From positions 1-9,012 of the forward strand of contig CAJMQX010000022.1 of assembly GCA_905215635.1 (NCBI GenBank): DNA of 9,012 nt, written 5' to 3'. Below the pieces are notes generated by a model. The model was not told the DNA's origin and searched no databases. It saw only the letters and a list, made by a program, of their open reading frames with translations. The position numbers and the translations under genes were made by a program. Shown here piece by piece: positions 1-5,779 of this stretch. Source of the DNA: an uncultured bacterium. Its GTDB lineage: Bacteria > Bacillota_I > Bacilli_A > RF39 > UBA660. Position 1 is the stretch's first letter. Each line of letters opens with the position of its first letter.

Positions 1-54
1 ATTATTAGTAATTTTATAAAGGATGTGTTACAATTATAGTAGGTGATTATTGAT

Positions 55-1138
55 ATGGATAAACATGAACTTGAAACAAAATATAACGAATTATTAATAA
101 CTGTTAAAGATATTAGGAGGTCTCTTTGACTTAGATAATAAAATTATTAGAAAGAAAGAGATAGATAAGATTATTAATGAAGATGGTTTTTGGAATAGAG
201 TAGATAAAGATGATATTCTTAAAGAGAATAGTTCTCTTAATACAATTATTGATATGGTTAATAAGATTATAAAGAAGATTAATGATAATATAGATATTCT
301 TAAAGAAGAGGTGGATATTGAATTAATAGATATACTTATTACTGAATATAAAGAGTTAGAATCTGATGTAGAAAAACTTAGAATAGAGACTTATTTATCT
401 CATGAATATGATAAGAATAATTGTATATTAGAAATTCATTCTGGAGCAGGTGGGACAGAATCTTGTGATTGGGTAGCAATGTTATATAGAATGTATACAA
501 GATATTTAGTAAAAAATGAATATAGTTATCAAGAGATAGATAAACAAGAAGGTGAAGAAGTAGGACTTAAATCAGTGATGATATTGATTAAAGGAAGATG
601 TGCTTATGGTTATTTAAAGGGAGAAACTGGTGTACATCGATTAGTTAGAATTAGTCCTTTTGATGCGAATAAGAGAAGACATACAACATTTGCTTCAGTA
701 TTAGTAACACCAGAATTTGATAATAATATATCAGTAGATATTAATGATAGTGATTTAAGAGTAGATATATATAGAAGTAGTGGACCTGGTGGACAGGGAG
801 TAAACACTACTGATTCAGCAGTTAGAATTACACATATACCAACAGGAATTGTTGTTACTTGTCAAAATGAGAGAAGTCAAATTAGAAATAAGCAGATAGC
901 TATGGAAGTTCTTAAAAATAAATTATACGCATTAGAACTTGATAAGAAGAATAATAAACTTAATGGACTTAAGGGTGAACAGATGTCAATTGGGTTTGGT
1001 AGTGGTAAAAGAAGTTATGTAATGTGTCCATATACTTTAGTTAAAGATAATGAATCTGGATATGAAACAGCGAATGTTTTGAAAATATTAGATGGGGAAA
1101 TTGGAGAAATGTTAGAGTGGAATATTAGGAGGCAGTGA
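55..1138 (+). CDS. prfB: Peptide chain release factor 2 (RF2), with programmed +1 frameshift
   Basis: RF2 recognises UAA and UGA stop codons on the ribosome and triggers release of the finished protein. Translation starts at ATG 55, after an AGGTGA-type site at 41-46. It reads 24 codons to CTT 124-126, meets in-frame TGA 127-129, then skips T127 and continues at GAC 128. The product is 360 residues, normal for RF2. The N-terminal helical domain covers about residues 1-110. The conserved HSGAGGTES stretch lies at 128-136. The SPF tripeptide that selects UGA is at 200-202, and the catalytic GGQ at 245-247 sits within SGPGGQGVNTTDSAVR. A caller that ignores the slip would start at ATG 254 and lose 66 residues. 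Bases 1-54 hold no gene; TATAAA at 15-20 could be a -10 whose -35 lies outside. The stop TGA overlaps the next start (TGATG), so the genes are probably coupled. The family call is secure. Confidence 0.97.
115..130 (+). promoter_or_regulatory. RF2 programmed +1 frameshift site
   Basis: The bases read AGG AGG TCT CTT TGA C. An internal Shine-Dalgarno AGGAGG (115-120) stands three bases before the slippery CTT codon, followed by the in-frame stop TGA and then C, the poor UGA-C context. This matches the known prfB recoding signal in order and spacing. When RF2 is scarce, the ribosome pauses at TGA and the CUU-reading tRNA slips one base forward to UUU. When RF2 is plentiful, a 24-residue peptide is released. 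Homology resumes directly after the slip, with LDNKII and later FWN, as expected for RF2. Confidence 0.96.
1127..1132 (+). promoter_or_regulatory. Ribosome binding site that decides the first YitT start
   Basis: A full AGGAGG lies inside the last codons of prfB. It is five bases before ATG 1138 and only two before GTG 1135, so ATG 1138 is the better start. That start overlaps the prfB stop as TGATG, typical of translational coupling. Confidence 0.8.
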
Positions 1139-2043
1139 TGATACTATTTAAAAGAATGAGAGAAAAAAGAATTAACAAAATAATAGAAAATGTTAATAAG
1201 AAAAATATTTTTAAAAGGTATTTAATGTTATTGTCAGGATGTTTAATTGTAGCATTTGCTTTTAATTTATTCTTCTTACGATATGATATAGTATGTTTTG
1301 GAGTTAGTGGTATTTCAATAGTTTTAGCTAAATTTGGAGTAAACCCTTCAATGTTTATTATGGGTGCTAATATATTTTTATTAATTATTAGTTATTTCTT
1401 TTTAGGGGTAGAAGATGTAAAAAATCAATTAGTTGGAGCAATAATTTATCCAATATTTGTATCGCTTACAGCGAAGATAACTGATTTAATTGATTTTGGG
1501 AATATCGAATTTATAATTATTGCTGTTATGGGAGGGGTTATAGCAGGAGTTGGATATGGACTTATCTATAAGAGTGGATTTTCTACAGGAGGAACAGACG
1601 TAATTGGAAATTTAATATGTAAATATTCAAAGATTTCAATGGGAAATGCAATGATGTTTGTCAATGTTTCAATAATAGCTATAGGGAAAATAGTATTTCC
1701 TTGGAAGATTGTAATGTATGCAATTGTAGTAGCTTATTTAATATCAGTAGCTACTGATAGAATATTACTAGGAATTTCTAATAGTAAAGCTTTTTATATA
1801 GTAGTAGATAAAGAAAAAGAAGAGTTTGTGAGAGAATTTTTAACGTCATTACCTGGAGTAGGAAGTACAGTAATAGATGCTTCAGGAGGATATTCAAATG
1901 ATAGACAAACATTAATATTAGCAGTAGTTCCTACTAAGATGTATTTTATTATTAAAGAAGGACTAAGTGAAATAGATAGGAATATCTTCTATTTAGTATG
2001 TGATTCTTATGAAGTAAGTAATAGGGATGAAGTATATGAATAA
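1138..2043 (+). CDS. YitT family membrane protein (first of a tandem pair)
   Basis: Inner membrane protein of the YitT family (DUF161 membrane part plus C-terminal DUF2179); the transported substrate or role is not known for most members. The product has 301 residues, a usual length. After a basic N-terminal segment (1-26), hydrophobic segments lie near 27-47, 53-67, 72-90, 97-112, 123-145, 168-188 and 190-209. The glycine-rich family motifs FGVSGIS (54-60) and FSTGGTD (148-154) are intact. From about 218 a soluble domain follows (KAFYIVV ... GGYSNDRQTLILAVV), matching DUF2179. Start chosen at ATG 1138 from the AGGAGG at 1127-1132; GTG 1135 is the alternative. It overlaps the prfB stop and the next gene's start, so it is probably cotranscribed with both. 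Family assignment is strong; function is open. Confidence 0.9.
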   Translation: MILFKRMREKRINKIIENVNKKNIFKRYLMLLSGCLIVAFAFNLFFLRYDIVCFGVSGISIVLAKFGVNPSMFIMGANIFLLIISYFFLGVEDVKNQLVGAIIYPIFVSLTAKITDLIDFGNIEFIIIAVMGGVIAGVGYGLIYKSGFSTGGTDVIGNLICKYSKISMGNAMMFVNVSIIAIGKIVFPWKIVMYAIVVAYLISVATDRILLGISNSKAFYIVVDKEKEEFVREFLTSLPGVGSTVIDASGGYSNDRQTLILAVVPTKMYFIIKEGLSEIDRNIFYLVCDSYEVSNRDEVYE

Positions 2044-2929
2044 GATAGTAGATATTAATAAATTTATAGATGATTTGCACAAGAGAAATTTTGGCAAAAG
2101 ATTTCTTATGTTTGTTATGGGAATGCTTATATCAGCGGTAGCTTTTAATCTTTTTTATGATAAATATGAAGTTATTCCTACTGGGAGTAGTGGATTAGCT
2201 TTATTAATGGGTCATTTTGTTAATATAGATAATTCAATAATTATATTTATAATAGCACTTTTATGTTTATTATTAGGACTAATATTTTTTGGATATGAAT
2301 ATGCTGCTAAGATGCTTGCAGTTACATTTCTATATCCATTCTTTGTAGCATCTACAGCGAAGATAACAGGATATATTGATTTAGAAGATACGTCGCTTTT
2401 CTTGATAATGGTTTTTGGTGGCGGAATGATGGGATTTAGTTCAGGACTTATTAGAAAAAGTAGATTTAATCCTGGAGGATTTAGTGTCTTATTTGATTTA
2501 TTAGCAAAATATTTTCATATGAGTATAGGTATGTCTACAATTATAGTTAATGCTATCTTAATAGTAGCTAGTGCCTTTATATATGGAATTAATAGTGCTT
2601 TATATGCAGTAGTATCATTATTAGTAGCTTCTTATATAGTTGATAGAGTTATTATAGGAATATCTGATAATAAAGTATTTTATATTATTACTAAAAAACC
2701 ACTTGAAGTAAGAGATTATGTAATGGAGAAATTAAATTATTCAGTAACAGTAGTAAAAGCTAGAGGAGGATACACTAATAAGAGAGAAAAGATGCTTATG
2801 TGTGTAGTTCCTACAATAGAATATATTCAGTTAAAAAGAATAATTAAAAAAATAGATAAAGATGCTTTCTTCTTAATAGTAGATGTATATGATTCTAGTG
2901 TAAAGAAGAGAGTGTTAAGTAATTTGTAA
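2036..2929 (+). CDS. YitT family membrane protein (second, divergent copy)
   Basis: Paralogue of the preceding gene along its whole length, 297 residues. Shared landmarks include FGKRFLMFVMG near the N terminus, AFNLF (36-40), YPFFVASTAKIT (100-111), DRVIIGISDNKVFYI (203-217) and RGGYTNKREKMLMCVVPT (243-260). Hydrophobic segments cover most of 22-205, followed by the DUF2179-type soluble domain from about 214. The family motif STGGTD is replaced by NPGGFS (145-150), losing the conserved Thr and Asp, and VSGIS is SSGLA. The first possible ATG is 2027, but the AGGG at 2023-2026 touches it. ATG 2036 has a usable distance and is preferred, giving an 8-base overlap with the upstream gene. The pair may work as a heteromer (inference). 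No terminator is clear between its stop and the ftsE promoter. Confidence 0.88.
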   Translation: MNKIVDINKFIDDLHKRNFGKRFLMFVMGMLISAVAFNLFYDKYEVIPTGSSGLALLMGHFVNIDNSIIIFIIALLCLLLGLIFFGYEYAAKMLAVTFLYPFFVASTAKITGYIDLEDTSLFLIMVFGGGMMGFSSGLIRKSRFNPGGFSVLFDLLAKYFHMSIGMSTIIVNAILIVASAFIYGINSALYAVVSLLVASYIVDRVIIGISDNKVFYIITKKPLEVRDYVMEKLNYSVTVVKARGGYTNKREKMLMCVVPTIEYIQLKRIIKKIDKDAFFLIVDVYDSSVKKRVLSNL

Positions 2930-2954
2930 AAATATGGGAAATATAAAAAAAATA

Positions 2955-2983
2955 TTTAATCTTATAATTATATTTGATATAAT
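2955..2983 (+). promoter_or_regulatory. Promoter of ftsE-ftsX
   Basis: A perfect -10 TATAAT (2978-2983) is preceded by TG and one base (2975-2977), making an extended -10. The -35 region at 17 bases spacing is TTTAAT (2955-2960), weak, as is common with extended -10 promoters. The expected start is near 2990, with the GAGGTAGGTG binding region (2994-3003) before ATG 3010. Confidence 0.65.
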
Positions 2984-3009
2984 AAATAGATGTGAGGTAG
3001 GTGTAGTTT

Positions 3010-3702
3010 ATGGATTTAATTAGAATTACTGATGTTCAAAAAACATATAAAACTGGTACAGTAGCCTTATATGATGTTGATTGGACAATATCTAAAGGAG
3101 AATTTGTATTTATAATAGGAGCATCAGGATCTGGAAAATCTACATTAATAAAAATGCTTTATCGTGAAGAGAAACCAGATAAGGGTTCAATCATGATAGG
3201 GGGAATAAATGTTGCAAAATTAAAAGATAGAAAAGTATATATACTTAGAAGAAAATTAGGAGTAGTATTTCAGGATTTTAAATTATTACCTAGACTTACA
3301 GTATATGAAAATGTAGCTTTTGCAATGGAAGTATTTGGATATGATAAAAAGAAGATACATCGTAGAGTTATGGAAGTTTTAGAATTAGTAGGACTTAAAG
3401 GAAAAGTTAGACAATATCCAGATCAATTGTCAGGAGGAGAACAACAAAGAGTAGTAATAGCTAGAGCAATAGTTAATAATCCTAAACTATTGATATGTGA
3501 TGAACCTACAGGTAATTTGGATCCAGATACTAGTATGGGTATTATGAAAGTATTAGATGATATTAATAAAATGGGTACTACAATTGTAATGACAACACAT
3601 AATAGAGATATAGTTAATACTATGAAAAAAAGAGTAGTAGTTTTAAATGAAGGTAAAATAGTTCAAGATTATGAAAGAGGTAAGTATTATGAAGTTCTTT
3701 AG
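3010..3702 (+). CDS. ftsE: Cell division ATP-binding protein FtsE
   Basis: ABC-type ATPase that pairs with the membrane protein FtsX. FtsEX does not transport; it couples ATP hydrolysis to activation of septal or sidewall peptidoglycan hydrolases (CwlO in Bacillus, PcsB in streptococci). The product has 230 residues, typical. Walker A GASGSGKST is at 37-45, the Q-loop Gln at 88 (VFQDFKLLP), the signature LSGGEQQR at 140-147, Walker B LLICDEPTGNLD at 160-171 and the switch His at 197 (TTHNRD). PTGNLDP and the VFQDFKLL context are characteristic of FtsE rather than a generic exporter ATPase, and ftsX follows directly. The start ATG follows a GAGGTAGGTG site. Its own promoter lies upstream, though read-through from the prfB-YitT operon is also possible because no terminator separates them. 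Confidence 0.96.
   Translation: MDLIRITDVQKTYKTGTVALYDVDWTISKGEFVFIIGASGSGKSTLIKMLYREEKPDKGSIMIGGINVAKLKDRKVYILRRKLGVVFQDFKLLPRLTVYENVAFAMEVFGYDKKKIHRRVMEVLELVGLKGKVRQYPDQLSGGEQQRVVIARAIVNNPKLLICDEPTGNLDPDTSMGIMKVLDDINKMGTTIVMTTHNRDIVNTMKKRVVVLNEGKIVQDYERGKYYEVL
3677..3683 (+). promoter_or_regulatory. Ribosome binding site that decides the ftsX start
   Basis: GAGGTAA, within the end of ftsE, is well spaced (five to seven bases) from ATG 3689. The earlier ATG 3671 has no such site, so translation of FtsX should begin at 3689, inside ftsE. Confidence 0.7.
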
Positions 3703-4591
3703 AAGTATTAAGAGATATTTTCGTGATGCTGGAAAGAGTGTTATTAGAAACTTTTCTTTATCATTAGCATCTATATCTTGTATAACAATTACTTTAATAG
3801 TAGTAGCTTTCTCAATAGTACTTTCTTATAATGTAGAAGAAATGACAAAACATGTTAGTAGTAATATATCAATAGTAGTATTTATAGATGGAGATGCTTC
3901 AAAAGAAGATTTAGAGAAAGTTAAAAATAATATTCAAAGACTTGATAATATAGATACAATAGATTTTAAATCTAAGCAAGATTATGCTAAAGAGATAGAA
4001 GAGATGGATGATAGATTTTCTCTTATAGTTAAGAGTTGGACAGATGATACAATACCACTTCTTGATAGCTATGAAGTAAAGGTTAAAGATATAGAAAAAA
4101 TTAAAGATACAGCAGATAGAATTAAAAAAATAGAAAAAGTATCTTCAGTTAATTTTGGAGAAGAATATATAGAGTCAGTTATTACAATATTTGGAGTAAT
4201 AGAAAAGATATGCATAGGGGGAGTAGTAGCTTTAGTATTAGTTACAGCTTTCTTGATTGCGAATACTATTAAGTTGGCAATATTCTCTAGAAAGACAGAA
4301 ATAGAGATTATGCGTTTAGTAGGTGCTTCTAATATGTCTATTAAGATACCATTCTTAATTGAAGGATCTTTTATAGGATTATTTGGAGCAATTATTCCAA
4401 TAATAATAACAGCATATGGATATAATGCATTATATAATTATCTAGGAGGACAATTATTCTCTTCATCATTAGGAAAGTTAGTAGCACCATATCCATTTAT
4501 TCTTTGGATATCTTTAATATTACTAGGAATAGGCTTAGTAGTAGGTATGTTTGGTAGTTCTAGAGCAGTAAGAAAATATTTAAAAATATAA
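3689..4591 (+). CDS. ftsX: Cell division membrane protein FtsX
   Basis: Membrane partner of FtsE. The product has 300 residues with the standard four-helix layout. A basic cytoplasmic N terminus (MKFFRSIKRYFRDAGKSVIRN) is followed by TM1 about 24-48, a large extracellular domain about 49-170, TM2 about 173-197, a cytoplasmic loop with RKTEIEIMRLVGAS (201-214), TM3 about 222-246 and TM4 about 270-290. The loop motif EIEIMRLVGAS is a hallmark of FtsX and contacts FtsE. The outer domain is where FtsX binds the hydrolase it controls. It overlaps the end of ftsE by 14 bases, so the two are cotranslated. The start is set by GAGGTAA at 3677-3683, not the earlier ATG 3671. No hydrolase gene (cwlO or pcsB type) lies in this window. 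A strong terminator follows at 4596-4649. Confidence 0.95.
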   Translation: MKFFRSIKRYFRDAGKSVIRNFSLSLASISCITITLIVVAFSIVLSYNVEEMTKHVSSNISIVVFIDGDASKEDLEKVKNNIQRLDNIDTIDFKSKQDYAKEIEEMDDRFSLIVKSWTDDTIPLLDSYEVKVKDIEKIKDTADRIKKIEKVSSVNFGEEYIESVITIFGVIEKICIGGVVALVLVTAFLIANTIKLAIFSRKTEIEIMRLVGASNMSIKIPFLIEGSFIGLFGAIIPIIITAYGYNALYNYLGGQLFSSSLGKLVAPYPFILWISLILLGIGLVVGMFGSSRAVRKYLKI

Positions 4592-4595
4592 ATAT

Positions 4596-4649
4596 AAGAA
4601 ATAGTGTCAAATAAATAGCAAATATTTATTAGATATACTATTTCTTTTT
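4596..4649 (+). terminator. Rho-independent terminator after ftsX
   Basis: AAGAAATAGT (4596-4605) pairs perfectly with ACTATTTCTT (4637-4646), followed by a run of T to 4649. Inside, after a small internal loop, AATAAATA (4610-4617) pairs with TATTTATT (4623-4630) around a GCAAA loop. The result is one long two-part hairpin just after the ftsX stop. Confidence 0.85.
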
Positions 4650-4656
4650 AAATGTA

Positions 4657-4665
4657 TGATAAAAT
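4657..4665 (+). promoter_or_regulatory. Probable promoter of pyrH (extended -10)
   Basis: TGATAAAAT forms an extended -10 (TG at 4657-4658, TAAAAT at 4660-4665). The -35 position would fall around 4637-4642 (ACTATT), which is not consensus and lies inside the preceding terminator stem. The predicted start near 4672 gives a leader of about 60 bases before pyrH. Confidence 0.5.
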
Positions 4666-4734
4666 GATAATAGAAGGGTAATGACTTAGATATAAATATA
4701 TATTTTTAAGAGAATATATGGTTAGGAGGATATA

Positions 4735-5427
4735 ATGAATAAGACAATATTAATTAAATTATCAGGAGAATCTTTATCTGGTGGTGTAGGACATGGACTT
4801 GATTTTGAATATATTAAAAAGATATGTATGGAGATTAAGAAAGTACATGATATGGGAATACGTATTGGTATAGTGTGTGGTGGAGGTAATTTCTTAAGAG
4901 GAAGAGATGCTCATGTGATGGATAGAGAAACAGCTGATTATGTTGGTATGATGGCTACGATTATGAATAGTTTAGTTCTTAAGGATATGTTTAATCAAAT
5001 AGGATGTGAAGTATATAATCAAAGTGGACTTTATGTTAGTATTATTGATAAGGTAGATAGTGTTAAAGCTAGAGAAGAACTTGATAAGGGGAAGATAATA
5101 GTATTTGGAGGAGGAACTGGTAAACCATTCTTTTCTACAGATACGGGGGCTTCTTTAAGGGCAATTGATATTGGGGCTGATATGATTATTAAGCTTACTA
5201 ATGTAGATGGGGTATATGATAAAGATCCTAATAAGTATGAAGATGCTAAGATGTATAACAGGATTAGTTATCAAGAAGTCTTGGATAAAAAACTTTCAGT
5301 TATGGATATGGAAGCAATAGAGATGTGTATGAAAAATAAAATAAAGATAGTAGTTATGAATATTAATACTAAAGATGGTATTAAGAGAGTACTACAAAAT
5401 GAAGATATTGGAACAATAGTTAGTTAA
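4735..5427 (+). CDS. pyrH: UMP kinase (uridylate kinase)
   Basis: Cytoplasmic enzyme converting UMP + ATP to UDP + ADP, an essential step toward UTP, CTP and nucleic acids. The bacterial enzyme is a hexamer of the amino acid kinase fold. The product has 230 residues, slightly shorter than the E. coli form (241). Visible motifs are KLSGE (8-12), VCGGGNFLRGR (48-57, phosphate and UMP binding), ADYVGMMAT (67-75), GGGTGKPFFSTDTGAS (125-140), KLTNVDGVYDKDP (153-165) and VMDMEAIEMC (189-198). The start is set by AGGAGG at 4724-4729, five bases before ATG. An all-A/T 7-bp hairpin could form just before that site (4698-4704 with 4713-4719). Unlike the common tsf-pyrH-frr cluster, it stands alone here between terminated units. 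A weak A/T hairpin (5426-5432 with 5446-5452, then TT) is the only hint of a terminator after it. Confidence 0.97.
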   Translation: MNKTILIKLSGESLSGGVGHGLDFEYIKKICMEIKKVHDMGIRIGIVCGGGNFLRGRDAHVMDRETADYVGMMATIMNSLVLKDMFNQIGCEVYNQSGLYVSIIDKVDSVKAREELDKGKIIVFGGGTGKPFFSTDTGASLRAIDIGADMIIKLTNVDGVYDKDPNKYEDAKMYNRISYQEVLDKKLSVMDMEAIEMCMKNKIKIVVMNINTKDGIKRVLQNEDIGTIVS

Positions 5428-5451
5428 TAATTAGAAAAATATTAAAATTAT

Positions 5452-5551
5452 TTTGCTGATTGGGTATAAATTTATAAAAAAATGAAAAAAATAAGGAAAA
5501 AGTATTGATATATTCAAAAAAATATTATATAATGAATTAGCAATCAGCAAA
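5452..5551 (+). repeat. 11-bp inverted repeat bracketing the tRNA-Asn promoter
   Basis: TTTGCTGATTG (5452-5462) is the exact reverse complement of CAATCAGCAAA (5541-5551). With a one-base bulge the match extends outward through ATTATTT-type bases on both sides. The 78 bases between the arms are A-rich and contain the complete tRNA promoter; the right arm begins about where tRNA transcription should start. The role is unknown: operator pair, cruciform, or the end of a read-through pyrH transcript. Confidence 0.6.
5505..5533 (+). promoter_or_regulatory. Promoter of tRNA-Asn
   Basis: TTGATA (5505-5510), 17 bases, TATAAT (5528-5533): near-consensus housekeeping promoter. The predicted start near 5540 leaves a short 5' leader of about 15 bases, to be removed by RNase P before the mature end at 5556. 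Confidence 0.88.
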
Positions 5552-5555
5552 TAAT

Positions 5556-5631
5556 GCCTGATTAGCTCAGTCGGTAGAGCACTCGGCTGTTAACCGATAG
5601 GTCGTAGGTTCGAGTCCTACATCAGGCGCCA
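5556..5631 (+). tRNA. tRNA-Asn (anticodon GUU)
   Basis: Complete cloverleaf of 76 bases with encoded CCA. The acceptor stem GCCTGAT (5556-5562) pairs with ATCAGGC (5621-5627), with discriminator G5628 and CCA 5629-5631. T8 and A9 lead into D-stem GCTC/GAGC (5565-5568, 5577-5580). The anticodon stem spans 5582-5598 with loop CTGTTAA and anticodon GTT at 5589-5591. The T-arm is GTAGG-TTCGAGT-CCTAC (5604-5620). The outermost anticodon-stem pair is C5582 opposite T5598, a mismatch; the other four pair. It is flanked by its own promoter and terminator, so it is a single-tRNA unit. Confidence 0.97.
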
Positions 5632-5642
5632 TTAGTGATTGT

Positions 5643-5674
5643 AAGTTCTTACTTCGGTAAGGACTTTTCTTTTT
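5643..5674 (+). terminator. Rho-independent terminator after tRNA-Asn
   Basis: AAGTTCTTAC (5643-5652) and GTAAGGACTT (5657-5666) form a 10-bp stem with one G-U pair, closed by a TTCG tetraloop and followed by TTCTTTTT. The UUCG loop with C-G closing makes it very stable. Confidence 0.93.
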
Positions 5675-5728
5675 GCTAAATTGCTTAAAAAATTAATTAA
5701 ATATCAGGATATTAATTTATTCTTTTTC

Positions 5729-5757
5729 TTGTATAAAGGTGATTATTGTGATAGAAT
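5729..5757 (+). promoter_or_regulatory. Probable promoter of the HerA-like gene
   Basis: The extended -10 is TGATAGAAT (TG at 5749-5750, TAGAAT at 5752-5757), with TTGTAT (5729-5734) as a partial -35 at 17 bases. The predicted start is about 5763, which would put the AGGAG binding site (5766-5770) almost at the 5' end of the mRNA. The 13 bases TTGTGATAGAATA recur exactly at the promoter of the 7707 gene. An alternative reading as a short leader frame is given in the findings. Confidence 0.6.
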
Positions 5758-5779
5758 ATTATCATAGGAGAAAAAGAAT

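Noticed and set aside
610..807. Open frame on the minus strand
   Set aside because: It lies wholly inside prfB, antisense to its conserved SPF-GGQ region; no binding site or family resemblance.
254..1138. prfB as a 5'-truncated gene or pseudogene starting at ATG 254
   Set aside because: The missing N terminus is present upstream in the other frame, joined by an exact RF2 frameshift signal, so the gene is intact.
2027..2035. ATG 2027 as the start of the second YitT gene
   Set aside because: The only purine-rich site touches it without spacing; ATG 2036 fits better. Not excluded; the difference is three residues.
3671..3688. ATG 3671 as the ftsX start
   Set aside because: GAGGTAA at 3677-3683 lies after it and serves ATG 3689, which gives the usual FtsX N terminus.
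5426..5454. Terminator directly after pyrH
   Set aside because: The 7-bp stem is all A-T with a 13-base loop and only a short T tail; too weak to list as a feature.
5582..5598. C-T mismatch at the base of the tRNA-Asn anticodon stem as a sign of a pseudo-tRNA
   Set aside because: All other stems pair perfectly, CCA is encoded, and promoter and terminator are intact; mismatches at this position (27-43) are tolerated.
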